Position numbers and translations under genes: made by a program. Under the pieces are notes generated by a model that saw only the letters and a program-made list of their open reading frames with translations, was not told where the DNA came from and searched no databases. DNA of 64,000 nt from JBBECJ01 sp041751795. Its GTDB lineage: Bacteria; Chloroflexota; Chloroflexia; Thermomicrobiales; CFX8. Positions 8,962 through 17,406 of this stretch are shown one piece after another; positions within the stretch are counted from its first letter, which is position 1; the number at the start of each line of letters is the position of its first letter. The stretch is from contig JBGSWU010000181.1 in assembly GCA_041751795.1 (NCBI GenBank), positions 10,092-74,091 of the forward strand, given 5' to 3'.

Positions 8962-9330
8962 TTACTCTTTCCCGTTGTCGACACCCGTCAGCACCTGCAA
9001 TCCGGCGCGGTCAAAACCGACGACAATTGCTCCACCAGCGACGATCATTGGCCGGCGAATCAATGTCGGTTCTTCGACCATTGCAAGAAGCAGTTCGTCC
9101 TCGCTCAACACGTCAAACGCTGCCGGGGCAGATCGATACGCCTTCGAACGCGTCGACAGGACATCTCGGGCCGTCACGCTTGATGCCGTGAGGATCGACC
9201 TCAATTCTTCGACTTCGAATTTGGCCCTGAAGTAATCGCGGCGTTCGAATTTCACACCGTTGGAGGCGAGGAACTCCTCAGCCTTTTTGCAACTCGTTCA
9301 GGTCGGGTGAACGTAAACGGTTATCGCCAC
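8962..9330 (-). CDS. ArsC/Spx-family thiol-redox protein, probable selenoprotein (in-frame TGA = Sec at residue 11)
   Basis: Reading from GTG at 9330 (GGAGG 4 nt upstream) gives 122 codons with one in-frame TGA at 9300-9298. The N-terminus reads MAITVYVHPT-[TGA]-TSCKKAEEFL and continues into 'ASNGVKFERRDYF'. The C-terminus has the family signature 'LIRRPMIVAGGAIVVGFD'. ArsC/Spx homologues have Cys-x-x-Cys here, and the TGA falls exactly on the first Cys, with the second (TGC) retained. A SECIS-like hairpin follows at 9283-9265. With the TGA read as stop, only a stub lacking the active site could be made from the GTG at 9255. Length and domain ends otherwise match an intact 110-130 aa family member. 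The role is probably a thioredoxin-fold reductase (arsenate or other), unproven. The gene is divergent from rfbD and upstream of nfo. No sel genes are in the window. Confidence 0.82.
9265..9283 (-). promoter_or_regulatory. Bacterial SECIS-like hairpin downstream of the UGA
   Basis: On the mRNA strand GGC (9283-9281), a bulged U (9280), GAGG (9279-9276), loop AGUU, CCUC (9271-9268) and GCC (9267-9265) form a perfect hairpin. The loop begins 22 nt after the UGA and contains GU. This layout (3-bp lower stem, single bulged U, short upper stem, small loop with GU) matches the known E. coli fdhF SECIS, whose loop starts about 18 nt after the UGA. Confidence 0.8.
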
Positions 9331-9419
9331 ACAGCCTCCGCAACGTGTACGTACATTTGTTCGCGGATTGTATCATCACTGTTGGTCGCGAACTCGTCAG
9401 AACTGCGAAAGGCCGTCGG

Positions 9420-10265
9420 TTGGATCAGACAAAAAGACGTGTCGCCGTCACGGGAACGACAGGGCAACTAGGTCGAGCACTCGTAGCCAGTCAATCCGGA
9501 CACTGGGACATTCTGCCCATCAACCGGCACGATACGGATATGTTGGATTGGGATGCCCTCTGTCGGCAGATCACTGGCTTCGAACCTGACCTGGTCATTC
9601 ACGCTGCCGCCGCGACCGATGTTGACGGCTGCGAGCGCGACCCCGCCATGGCATTTCTCGGAAACGCAGTATCGACGCGTCACGTGTCTCAAGCTGCTGC
9701 CGAGGCGAACGCCGATCTCGTTTACGTCTCGACGAACTTCGTCTTCGATGGAATGAAACCATCTCCATACCATGAGTTTGATTTTCCCGCGCCGATCAGC
9801 GCCTATGGATTGTCGAAGTTCGCGGGGGAACTGGAAGCGCGAAACGCCACTAACCGGTGCTTTGTGATTCGCACTGCAATGGTGTTCGATAACGAAGGAC
9901 GCAACTTCGTTCGAACGATGCAGAGATTGATGACAGAACGAGATCGATTGACTGTCGTCGACGATCAGTTTGGAAATCCAACCTACGCAGCCGACCTCGC
10001 TACCGCAATTGCCAACCTCGTCAACTGCGCGCCATACGGAACGTACCACGTGACCAATTCCGGAAGTACATCATGGCACGGCTGGGCGCAGGAGATTGCA
10101 ACCCTCATTGGAGCAACATCGGTTGTCGAACCGATTCCTGCAGCAAGCTATCAACGCGACGCGACGCCGCCGTCAAATGGTGTGCTCGAATCGCTGATGT
10201 TATCTCGTCTAGGCATCGAACTACCCGATTGGCGCGACGCACTTCGACGCTGCCTGTCTCGATGA
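9420..10265 (+). CDS. rfbD: dTDP-4-dehydrorhamnose reductase family protein (SDR)
   Basis: This is an extended short-chain dehydrogenase. It has the N-terminal 'VAVTGTTGQLGRALV' NAD(P)-binding loop, 'VIHAAAATDVDGCE', the 'STNFVFDG' segment and the catalytic 'YGLSKFAGE' (YxxxK). RfbD reduces dTDP-4-keto-L-rhamnose to dTDP-L-rhamnose for surface polysaccharides. TTG at 9420 is preferred (281 aa) because AAAGG lies 7 nt before it and it starts just ahead of the Rossmann strand. A GTG at 9345 would add 25 unlike residues. The stop overlaps the next gene's start (ATGA), so it is translationally coupled to the glycosyltransferase. rfbA, rfbB and rfbC are not in the window, so another NDP-sugar reductase role is possible. 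Confidence 0.82.
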   Translation: MDQTKRRVAVTGTTGQLGRALVASQSGHWDILPINRHDTDMLDWDALCRQITGFEPDLVIHAAAATDVDGCERDPAMAFLGNAVSTRHVSQAAAEANADLVYVSTNFVFDGMKPSPYHEFDFPAPISAYGLSKFAGELEARNATNRCFVIRTAMVFDNEGRNFVRTMQRLMTERDRLTVVDDQFGNPTYAADLATAIANLVNCAPYGTYHVTNSGSTSWHGWAQEIATLIGATSVVEPIPAASYQRDATPPSNGVLESLMLSRLGIELPDWRDALRRCLSR

Positions 10266-11278
10266 CGAGAGTCGATGTCGTAATACCAACATTCAATGGT
10301 GTCGATTTGCTAGCACGGTGCCTCGATACGCTTGTCATCTCGACGTTCACCGATTTTCGGCTTTTCGTGTTCGACGATGGGTCGGTGGAAGCGATCGCTC
10401 CGGTCGTCCATAAGCGATTCCCTGACGCAACAGTAATTCGGGCTGATACCAACATCGGCCTGGCTCGTGCATTCAATCGATCGATTGCACAAAGCAACAG
10501 CGAGTTCGTTGTCCTACTCAACAACGACACCGAGGTCGAAGCCGACTGGCTGGCCGAACTTGTCAACTGTGCAGACCGGCATCCCAAGTCTGGTAGCGTT
10601 GCCAGCAAGTTGCGTTTGCTATCAGAACGTTCTCGGCTCCATTCAGCTGGTGATGTCTGGTCAGTGCGTGGCATGCCAGGAAACCGGGGCGTCTGGCTTG
10701 AAGACGTTGGCCAGTACGATGACGAGAACGAAGTCTTCTCCGCGTGTGGTGGCGCGGCGCTGTATCGTCGGGAAGCGCTCGAAGCGGTTCAGGCCCGCGA
10801 CGGTCATGTCTTCGACGAGCGATTGTTCATGTACTGTGAAGATGTCGACCTCGGCTGGCGATTACAGGCAGCTGGATGGCGTTGCGTATTCGCTCCCTCA
10901 GCGATCGTCTACCATGCGCTGTCTGCAACCGGAGGAGGAACGCTCGCCAGCTATTATGTTTCACGCAATGTCTGGATGGTTCTGGCCCAAAGTGTTCCTC
11001 GCGAGTTCACAAAGCCGTATCGCATGCGAATTTTCGCCTTTCATCTTGGCCGCATCGTGCGAGGGCTGCGCCATCTCTGTGAACCCGCCGCTCGAGCATC
11101 GCTGCGAGGAACCGTTGTTGGCATCGCTCGATCGACGTTCGCTCGACGCCGCCGACAGGAACTGCCGAAGGGCGAACGAGCGCGAATTGCCGCATTACTC
11201 GTCGGCGACTCATGGCATCAATGTGCAGGCGAACGTTGCTACACTTCCATCCAACAAGTTGACGGAAGAACTCGCTAA
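10262..11278 (+). CDS. GT2 family glycosyltransferase (rhamnosyltransferase-like)
   Basis: The 338-residue protein has a GT-A fold: 'VDVVIPTFNGVDLLARCLDTL' in the first strand and helix (read in parts), 'VFDDGS', the 'ADTNIGLARAFNRSI' block and 'LLNNDTEVEADWL' (DxD-like). 'CGGAALYRREAL' and 'DERLFMYCEDVDLGWRLQAAGW' (ED-D catalytic base) follow. These features are typical of WbbL-type enzymes that transfer rhamnose or related sugars to lipid-linked polysaccharide. The ATG overlaps the rfbD stop by 4 nt, which fits use of the sugar made by RfbD. The basic C-terminal region may associate with the membrane. Confidence 0.88.
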   Translation: MTRVDVVIPTFNGVDLLARCLDTLVISTFTDFRLFVFDDGSVEAIAPVVHKRFPDATVIRADTNIGLARAFNRSIAQSNSEFVVLLNNDTEVEADWLAELVNCADRHPKSGSVASKLRLLSERSRLHSAGDVWSVRGMPGNRGVWLEDVGQYDDENEVFSACGGAALYRREALEAVQARDGHVFDERLFMYCEDVDLGWRLQAAGWRCVFAPSAIVYHALSATGGGTLASYYVSRNVWMVLAQSVPREFTKPYRMRIFAFHLGRIVRGLRHLCEPAARASLRGTVVGIARSTFARRRRQELPKGERARIAALLVGDSWHQCAGERCYTSIQQVDGRTR

Positions 11279-11323
11279 CGGCGAATGTGCCAGTTAGCGT
11301 CCTGATCTGGAGCAGACACGCGG

Positions 11324-12085
11324 TTGAACGACATGAAGAGGCCGGATCTGACGATTGTCGTACCGGCCTACAACGAGTCGGCCCGGCTGCCACGGACGTT
11401 GACGGATATCGACCGATTCGTCGTCGACGCAAACCTCAGCGCGGAGGTGTTGATCGTCGACGACGGCAGTAGCGACGACACGCTTAAGATCGCAAGAGCA
11501 CACTCATCCCAGGCTGATCGCTATGAAGTTCTTGGTCTCCCCCACCGTGGCAAGGCAAGCGCCGTTCGAGCAGGCGTCCTCGCCGCGAATGGGAATTATG
11601 TCTTGTTTACAGATGCTGATCTCTCGACGCCGATTGACTACGCAACGAAACTTATCGCCGCGCTCGACGGCGGTGCTGAGGTCGCTATCGGGTCAAGAGA
11701 AGGCATTGGGGCGACCCGCGTCGGCGAGCCTGGGTATCGTCACCTCATGGGACGGGTTTTCAACGCTGTCGTACGCTTGGTCGCTGTTCCCGGAATCAAC
11801 GACACACAGTGCGGTTTCAAAGCGTTTCGACGCACTGCAGCCCAGGAGATCTTCTCCCGCACGATACTACATATTGGTGACGGCCCTGTTCGAGGTCCGC
11901 GGGTCACCGGATTCGATGTTGAAGTGCTATACATAGCACGACGGCGAGGCTATAACATTGTGGAAGTCCCAGTATTCTGGAAACACGTTGCTGGGAGTAA
12001 GGTCCAGCCGTTTCCGGACTCGGTTCGGATGTTTGCCGATGTACTTCGAGTCCGTTGGAACGCGATCCGCGGTCATTATCAGTAA
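11324..12085 (+). CDS. GT2 family glycosyltransferase, dolichyl-phosphate glucose synthase-like
   Basis: The 253-residue protein has 'LTIVVPAYNESARLPRTL', 'VDDGSSDDTL', 'GKASAVRAGVLAA', the donor-binding 'VLFTDADLSTP' and 'IGSREG'. 'NDTQCGFKAFRR' and the late 'GFDVEVLYIARRRGY' are also present. This order matches polyprenyl-phosphate glucosyl/mannosyl transferases, which charge undecaprenyl phosphate at the cytoplasmic face. TTG at 11324 has GGAG about 11 nt upstream. ATG at 11333 is an alternative start 9 nt later. It lies 45 nt after the previous glycosyltransferase and is probably in the same operon. Confidence 0.88.
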   Translation: MNDMKRPDLTIVVPAYNESARLPRTLTDIDRFVVDANLSAEVLIVDDGSSDDTLKIARAHSSQADRYEVLGLPHRGKASAVRAGVLAANGNYVLFTDADLSTPIDYATKLIAALDGGAEVAIGSREGIGATRVGEPGYRHLMGRVFNAVVRLVAVPGINDTQCGFKAFRRTAAQEIFSRTILHIGDGPVRGPRVTGFDVEVLYIARRRGYNIVEVPVFWKHVAGSKVQPFPDSVRMFADVLRVRWNAIRGHYQ

Positions 12086-12112
12086 CAGACGGTCGTCCGT
12101 AGCAGCCGAAAT

Positions 12113-12808
12113 GTGTCGCCCATGCAAGGTAGCCTTTCCGAATTCACGCTCGCGCAACTCCTGCAATTCTTCGCGCTCGCTGAGCGATCGGGAACGGTTG
12201 TCGTTCGCGCCGATGGCCGTGAGTCGCGCTTGCTCGTCGAAGGAGATCGAATCATCGGCTGGGGCATGGATGACTTCGACGTTCGTGAACCGCTGTTGTC
12301 CTGTGAGATGATTTCCTCTCCGGCGAAACAATCGATCGACGAGTTGCTGCCTCGCGCCGACACCCCGGGACTCTCGTTCATCGTACGCAATCTCGTCGAA
12401 CCCCAACGCTGGGAAGCGTTCGCGCACCGGCAGCTCGAGCAGGACATCTACCCCCTGCTGAGCGTTGAAGAAGGTGATTTCGAGATTCAGATTCTTCGAA
12501 ATCCGCCCGCCCCGCTGCGAGTCTCAATTCCAATCAACTCGATGATTCTCGACGGCTCACGCTGGGAATCTGAGATGGAAGCCGCTGCGCTGGAAGGCTA
12601 CGATCTCGATGGTGTCTGGCGTCGAACACCGGGAATGGTGCCGCCCGAGCCAGTTCGCTTCTCAGGACTCGAGTGGCTTGTCTGGGCGATCCTGACGGAA
12701 CCGATGAAGATCGGAGACATCGCCCGGCGGCTTTGCATCCCCGATCTCGAGACGATCGGCGTCATCAGACGACTGCAATCAGTTGGCGTGATCGAAGAGG
12801 CCGACTGA
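12113..12808 (+). CDS. DUF4388 domain-containing protein
   Basis: The 231-residue protein begins with a DUF4388-type block, 'MQGSLSEFTLAQLLQFFA' (residues 4-21), then 'ERSGTVVV' and 'GDRIIGWGMD'. DUF4388 proteins in bacteria (PatA N-terminal-like) are thought to take part in regulatory or motility signalling, but no biochemical role is established. The C-terminal part (about 180-231, 'LTEPMKIGDIARRLCIPDLETIGVIRRLQ' in parts) looks like a small winged-helix fold. The start is either GTG 12113 or ATG 12122. It follows the GT2 gene by 27 nt and is the last + strand gene before the convergent aroM. Confidence 0.75.
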   Translation: MSPMQGSLSEFTLAQLLQFFALAERSGTVVVRADGRESRLLVEGDRIIGWGMDDFDVREPLLSCEMISSPAKQSIDELLPRADTPGLSFIVRNLVEPQRWEAFAHRQLEQDIYPLLSVEEGDFEIQILRNPPAPLRVSIPINSMILDGSRWESEMEAAALEGYDLDGVWRRTPGMVPPEPVRFSGLEWLVWAILTEPMKIGDIARRLCIPDLETIGVIRRLQSVGVIEEAD

Positions 12809-13468
12809 CGTTCCCACGAGTTCGGTCAATACGCTTCCGACGATGCCGTTCGCAAGCATCACCGGCTTGTTCGTTGCCGATCGAGCATCTAGCAGCATCT
12901 GACGGCTGAAACCCATGCAATCGAGAACGACCGCATCTGCACCGGTCTCAACGAGCCGACGGACTTCCTGAGCCACTGACTCAGAAGCCGTGCAGGGAGA
13001 TGCGTCTGCCGTCACCGCGTTTCTTTCGTCCGTGGACCATTTCTGCACCATTCCTGCTTGTTGACCTTGATGTGGCATCAAGACGCCAAGTGTCCCCGCC
13101 GGAAGCAGTGCTTCGATCAGGTGAACGTTTACCCTGTCGGGGTAGACAATCATCCCAGTCTCACCAAGCTCAGGAAACTCTCCGGTACTTAAGACGCATA
13201 TCATCGAACATCCGGCGTCCTCCAGGCCCGATATGGCCCGGCGCAGGTGCGGCAGCATTTTCTACTTCCCGATCACCACCTCTGAGCCATCTCGGCGACG
13301 AGTGACGAGCGGTTGATCTCCAGGTTCTGGATAGAGTTCAGCGATCTCACTGAAATCAAGTTCATCCAGGGCGCCAGCTTCGATGACGGAAGCAGGAACA
13401 GAATCACCAAACATGGACACTACGACGTCTTCTCGCGGCGATTGTCCAATTGTGACGAGACTGATCAT
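12779..13468 (-). pseudogene. aroM: AroM family protein interrupted by an in-frame TAG (split gene or pseudogene)
   Basis: Reading from ATG 13468 (GAGGG 6 nt upstream) gives 'MISLVTIGQSPREDVV', '..VIEAGALDELDFSEI', 'YPEPGDQPLVTRRRDGSEVVIGK', then TAG (13264-13262). The frame is unbroken after it: ATG 13258 opens 'MLPHLRRAISGLEDAG', 'VLSTGEFPEL', 'LMPHQGQQ' and 'DAVVLDCMGFSRQM'. Joined, this is a full-length AroM family member (about 229 residues). The TAG replaces a variable residue. GGGAAG lies 6 nt before the internal ATG, so two polypeptides (68 and 159-160 aa) could be made by re-initiation. AroM has no firm biochemical role. The 3' end overlaps the DUF4388 gene tail by 30 nt. A nonsense mutation or a sequencing error are the alternatives. 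Confidence 0.8.
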
Positions 13469-13660
13469 ACATGCCCTCTTTTCTGAACCATCCTCGAGGA
13501 GTGTCGAGACGGAAACCACGTCTGTTATACTCGCAAGAGCGATAATTGGACTCAACCGAGGCCCGAGTTCATCGATCTAAGGGCATTAGGTCAACCAGCA
13601 CGGACCGCCCTGGCCGCTGCATGCGAGTCGGCCTGCGAGTCAGATGATGGGAAGTATTTC

Positions 13661-14737
13661 GTGCCGACCCCACCGGGTCGAAGTCTTGATGATCTGGCCA
13701 AAGCAGCGGCTAAAGCGACTCAGGCGTTCGAAAATCGCCTTGCAACGCTGGCAGCGACTGCCGAGCATATCAAGCTCGACCTAGACGCAACTCGCGCTCA
13801 GATTCAACGCGACCGCGAAGAGATGGATATCGAGTATTCACTCGATTCCGGCTCATCGTATGTCATCGAATCCCCCGACACCGGAGAATTGCGCGAGCAG
13901 GAGCGGCTGTACACACGGGAAACCATTCGTGCCGCAGCACTCCAACGTCAACTCAGTGAATTCACGACACTCATTTCGGTGACCTCACGACAACTTGGCT
14001 CAGACGGCGATGTTCCGGGAGTCGATGCTCAGACTCAAGCAGCAATCCGGTCGGCTGGCGTCGAAGCGCAGGAAAGCGAACGACACCGACTCGCCCGAGA
14101 AATCCACGACGGACCGGCTCAGGCGCTCGCGAACGCGATTATCGCGCTGGAGTTTGTCGAACGAGCGATTCGGGCAGGCGGTGAGGGTTCGACAGCGCGA
14201 GCGCAGGAAGAAGTCGAGCGAATTAAGTCGACGCTGCGCGAAGGTCTGACAGAAATTCGTCGCTTCATTTTCGACCTTCGTCCGACTATGCTGCAGGACC
14301 GCGGCCTGGTCGCGACGGTCGAGCATTACATAGCAACGTATCAGTCGCTCTTCCCGATGGCAATTGAATTTGTTTCGACCGACGATGTGTCTCGCTTGAG
14401 TGTCGATCAGGAATTGACAGCTTTCCGCGTCATCCAGGAGTCGATTCAGAACGCGCGCAAGCATGCGCGAGCCAATCGAGTCACCGTCGGTGTTCAAACA
14501 GAAGAACAATCACTTGTGGTAACGATTGAAGACAACGGTCGGGGATTTTCTCCTGAACGTGTGACAAGCCACATGATGGGTGGCGCTGGGCTGCGAGGAA
14601 TGCGGGAGCGTGCAGCACTCGTCGGCGGAGAAATCGTCATCAACAGCGCGCCCGGAGAGGGCACTCGCATCGAGTTAGTGCTGCCATTGTCTGGAACAGA
14701 TGCCAGCGGCAGCGCATTCGCCGACGAGATTGCATGA
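13661..14737 (+). CDS. NarL-family sensor histidine kinase (DegS-like, cytoplasmic)
   Basis: The 358-residue protein has no transmembrane segment. Residues 1-135 are mainly charged helix, probably coiled coil, as in the DegS sensor domain. HisKA_3 follows with the phospho-accepting H149 in 'RLAREIHDGPAQALAN', and then an HATPase_c domain with 'VIQESIQNARKHA' (N box), 'IEDNGRGF' (G1) and 'GGAGLRGMRERA' (G2). It would phosphorylate the response regulator encoded 97 nt downstream. GTG 13661 has GGAAG 6 nt upstream. The frame is also open further upstream without a better start. A TATACT box at 13526-13531 is a plausible -10. Confidence 0.88.
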   Translation: MPTPPGRSLDDLAKAAAKATQAFENRLATLAATAEHIKLDLDATRAQIQRDREEMDIEYSLDSGSSYVIESPDTGELREQERLYTRETIRAAALQRQLSEFTTLISVTSRQLGSDGDVPGVDAQTQAAIRSAGVEAQESERHRLAREIHDGPAQALANAIIALEFVERAIRAGGEGSTARAQEEVERIKSTLREGLTEIRRFIFDLRPTMLQDRGLVATVEHYIATYQSLFPMAIEFVSTDDVSRLSVDQELTAFRVIQESIQNARKHARANRVTVGVQTEEQSLVVTIEDNGRGFSPERVTSHMMGGAGLRGMRERAALVGGEIVINSAPGEGTRIELVLPLSGTDASGSAFADEIA

Positions 14738-14834
14738 CATTATCCCGTTCAGACACGAATCGAATCAGTACGACAGTACGTTGGAACCGCTCTAAACTCC
14801 GGGTATGCTACCGATCGAAAGACAGGTAGGACAA

Positions 14835-15557
14835 ATGCATCCATTGCAACGTGTTCAAATTCTAATCGTCGACGATCACCCACTGTTTCGGCGGGGGATT
14901 CGCTGGAGTTTGGAAAGCGAGTCCGACCTCGTTGTTTCCGGCGAAGCAGCAGATGGCCATGAAGCATTGTCGATGGCAGACCGAATCAGCCCTGATATCG
15001 TGCTGCTCGATATCAACCTGCCGGGGATGAGTGGGATTGAGGTCGCACGTCTGCTCAAGCGCCGCCATCCACGTTTGGGCATCGTCATTCTGACGATGCA
15101 CGAAGATGACGAACAGTTGTTCAATGCCATTCGCGTCGGTGCAGCGGCGTACTGCACGAAGGATGTCGATCCATCGCTCATCGTGGGAATCATTCGTCGC
15201 GTCGCTCGGGGTGAGTACCTCATCAACGAAAATGTGCTTTCACACCCGTTCGTCGCATCGCGTGTCCTCGATCAGTTCCGCGAACTTGCTCGAATGGACC
15301 AGGAATCCGACTCGGTCTTCTCACCGCTCACGCCCCGGGAAGTTGAGATCCTTGATTGCGTGGCACGCGGTAACAGCAACAAGGAGATTGCCGTCTTCCT
15401 CGGAATTTCGGATCAGACAGTGAAGAATCACATCACGCCGATCTTGAGAAAACTACAGGTGAACGACCGCACGCAGGCAGTGATTTACGCCCTGCGACAT
15501 GGATGGATCAAACTTGAAGGCGACGAGGCTCAGGCGGGATCGACGCCCCGGCCTTAA
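14835..15557 (+). CDS. NarL/FixJ-family response regulator (DegU-like)
   Basis: The 240-residue protein has a receiver domain ('QILIVDDHPLFRRGI' with the acidic pair, phospho-acceptor D59 in 'VLLDINLPGMSG', a Thr in 'ILTMHED' and a Lys in 'CTKDV'). A LuxR-type HTH follows ('SPLTPREVEILDCVARGNSNKEIA', read in parts, then 'TVKNHITPILRKLQV'). It is a DNA-binding transcription regulator and the evident partner of the adjacent DegS-like kinase. ATG 14835 has TAGGA upstream. An upstream ATG at 14805 would add ten residues. The target genes are unknown. Confidence 0.92.
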   Translation: MHPLQRVQILIVDDHPLFRRGIRWSLESESDLVVSGEAADGHEALSMADRISPDIVLLDINLPGMSGIEVARLLKRRHPRLGIVILTMHEDDEQLFNAIRVGAAAYCTKDVDPSLIVGIIRRVARGEYLINENVLSHPFVASRVLDQFRELARMDQESDSVFSPLTPREVEILDCVARGNSNKEIAVFLGISDQTVKNHITPILRKLQVNDRTQAVIYALRHGWIKLEGDEAQAGSTPRP

Positions 15558-15666
15558 CCCGTCGCACGCCCATGCTTGATCTTCATCCGGGAGATGCAGG
15601 GTCCGGAGTGTTTCTCGGGAGCATGCTCAACCAGATCGCTGATTCGATCAGTCTGCCGAAGGTCGA

Positions 15667-17406
15667 TCAACGGCGCGAAAACTGCCGTTCGAGTTCGTCA
15701 GCCGTCATCCTGAGCATTGTTGGGCGGCCATGCCCACAGGCAAGCGGCGACGAGCACTGTTCGAGCTGAGTTACCAGTTCACGCATTTCCAGCAGCGACA
15801 GCGCCTGTCCGGCGCGAATCGAGGTGTGACAGGCGGCACTGATCGCCAGTGACTCCAGCCGCGTCGTTCCGCGCCCTCCTCCGGCCATCTCGTCAACCAT
15901 CATCTGAAACACCTTGCCAGGCTCTCGGATCTTCAACACGGCTGGGACGGCTCGAATGAGGACCGTCGAACCGCCAAATTCATCAATTTCGAATCCAACT
16001 GACATCAGTTCATCCCTGCACGTGACGTAGGTCTCCCATTCACGAGCGGAAAGCGTAACTTGAAGCGGTTGTAGCATCATCTGCTTGTCCGATGACCGAG
16101 TTTCGAATCCAGGCATAAGGGACTCAAAGAGGATTCTCTCGTGAGCCGCGTGCTGATCGATGAGATACATCCCGTCTGGCCCCTCAGCAACGATGAACAT
16201 CGACGCTATCTGCCCGAGAACCCGCAGTACAGGCAACGACTTACCACCGACGAGTGGTGTCGATCCATCCTCTCTCGACGGCGGCGATTCCGGGCTACCG
16301 ACTCGTTCGGGAAGCACAGAAGGCTGTTCAGGATGCGCGAGCGACAGTCTCCGCTGGATCGTCCAGTCGTCCAGCGGAGACGAGACAATTGTCGGAATCG
16401 ATGGGGGTGCCGCACGACCGATGATTGCTTCACGGGTAGAACGTTGCACCATCGAGAACACGAGCCGGTCGTCAGCGAATCGAACCTCGGCCTTCGTGGG
16501 ATGAACGTTGACGTCGATCCGATCAGCAGGGACGTCGATCTGGATACAACCGATCGGGTGCCGCCCCACCATCAACAACGTGTGATAGGCCTGTTCAAAC
16601 GCCGTCGCCAGTTGGCGGGATGTAATCAATCGTCCCTGAGCGAACAGAAACTGCTGCTGGCGCGTCGCGCGATCGAGATCCGGAGTCGATACGACACCAC
16701 TGATTGCAAATCCTTCGGCAAGATCTTCGGGTTGCTGCAAAGGCACGAGTTCACCTGCGACTTCGGATCCCCAGATCGAGACAGCCGCGCCAATCGCGTC
16801 GCCATTTCCGTCGGTCGACAGCACGCGCCGTCCGTCGATATCAAGTGAGAATGCGATGAATGGGTAGGCGAGTGCATATCCACCGACCATTCGCGCGACG
16901 TAGTTGGCCTCTGTCTGTGGCTGGCGCAGAAATTTTCGCCTGGCGGGCAGGTTGGCGAACAGATCGCGCGCTGTGACCGCAGTGCCGCCACCCCAGCCTA
17001 TGTGGCTGGTCTGCTGCGCGTCTCCAAATGCAACGCGCAGTTGACCGCCGGATTCTGCTCCTGCGACGATCGATCGTATTCTCAAGTCCGAAACGGTGGC
17101 TAGTGAGGCGAGTGCCTCACCACGGAAGCCGAGCGTCGTAAGTGCCTTCAGGTCCTCGATCGACGTGATCTTCGATGTCGCATGAGGCTCAATCGCGAGA
17201 GCAAGATCGGCGAATGCGATCCCCTTTCCGTTGTCTCGAACTTCGAGCGCGTCAACGCCGCCGCCAGAGATAGCGACATCGATCCGTCGAGCTCCAGCGT
17301 CGATCGCATTCTCGACGAGTTCCTTAACAGCAGCAGCGGGCCGTTCGATCACTTCCCCCGCGGCGATTTTTCCAACGGTGTCCTGCGTCAGGCGATGAAT
17401 GTTCAT
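15667..17406 (-). CDS. mutL: DNA mismatch repair protein MutL (endonuclease type)
   Basis: The 579-residue protein has an N-terminal GHKL ATPase: 'IAAGEVIERPAAAVKELVENAIDAGA' (motif I, in parts), 'VRDNGKGI', 'HATSKI' and 'LGFRGEALASLA'. A low-conservation linker covers about 330-400. The C-terminal domain carries the nicking-endonuclease motif 'DQHAAHERILFE' (about 427), 'ACHTSIRAGQ' and 'CGHGRPTML'. It therefore belongs to the MutL class that nicks DNA itself, usual in bacteria without MutH. mutS is not nearby. The ATG overlaps the mpg stop by 4 nt, placing it last in a valS-mpg-mutL unit. Confidence 0.96.
   Translation of the reverse strand: MNIHRLTQDTVGKIAAGEVIERPAAAVKELVENAIDAGARRIDVAISGGGVDALEVRDNGKGIAFADLALAIEPHATSKITSIEDLKALTTLGFRGEALASLATVSDLRIRSIVAGAESGGQLRVAFGDAQQTSHIGWGGGTAVTARDLFANLPARRKFLRQPQTEANYVARMVGGYALAYPFIAFSLDIDGRRVLSTDGNGDAIGAAVSIWGSEVAGELVPLQQPEDLAEGFAISGVVSTPDLDRATRQQQFLFAQGRLITSRQLATAFEQAYHTLLMVGRHPIGCIQIDVPADRIDVNVHPTKAEVRFADDRLVFSMVQRSTREAIIGRAAPPSIPTIVSSPLDDWTIQRRLSLAHPEQPSVLPERVGSPESPPSREDGSTPLVGGKSLPVLRVLGQIASMFIVAEGPDGMYLIDQHAAHERILFESLMPGFETRSSDKQMMLQPLQVTLSAREWETYVTCRDELMSVGFEIDEFGGSTVLIRAVPAVLKIREPGKVFQMMVDEMAGGGRGTTRLESLAISAACHTSIRAGQALSLLEMRELVTQLEQCSSPLACGHGRPTMLRMTADELERQFSRR

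Noticed and set aside
8962..9255. A 97-aa ORF starting at GTG 9255 as the complete gene
   Set aside because: It lacks the first beta strand and the CxxC active site of the ArsC/Spx fold. The sequence upstream continues the family in frame through the TGA, with a good RBS at 9330.
16141..16848. 235-aa + strand ORF
   Set aside because: It is antisense to mutL, with a composition typical of shadow frames.
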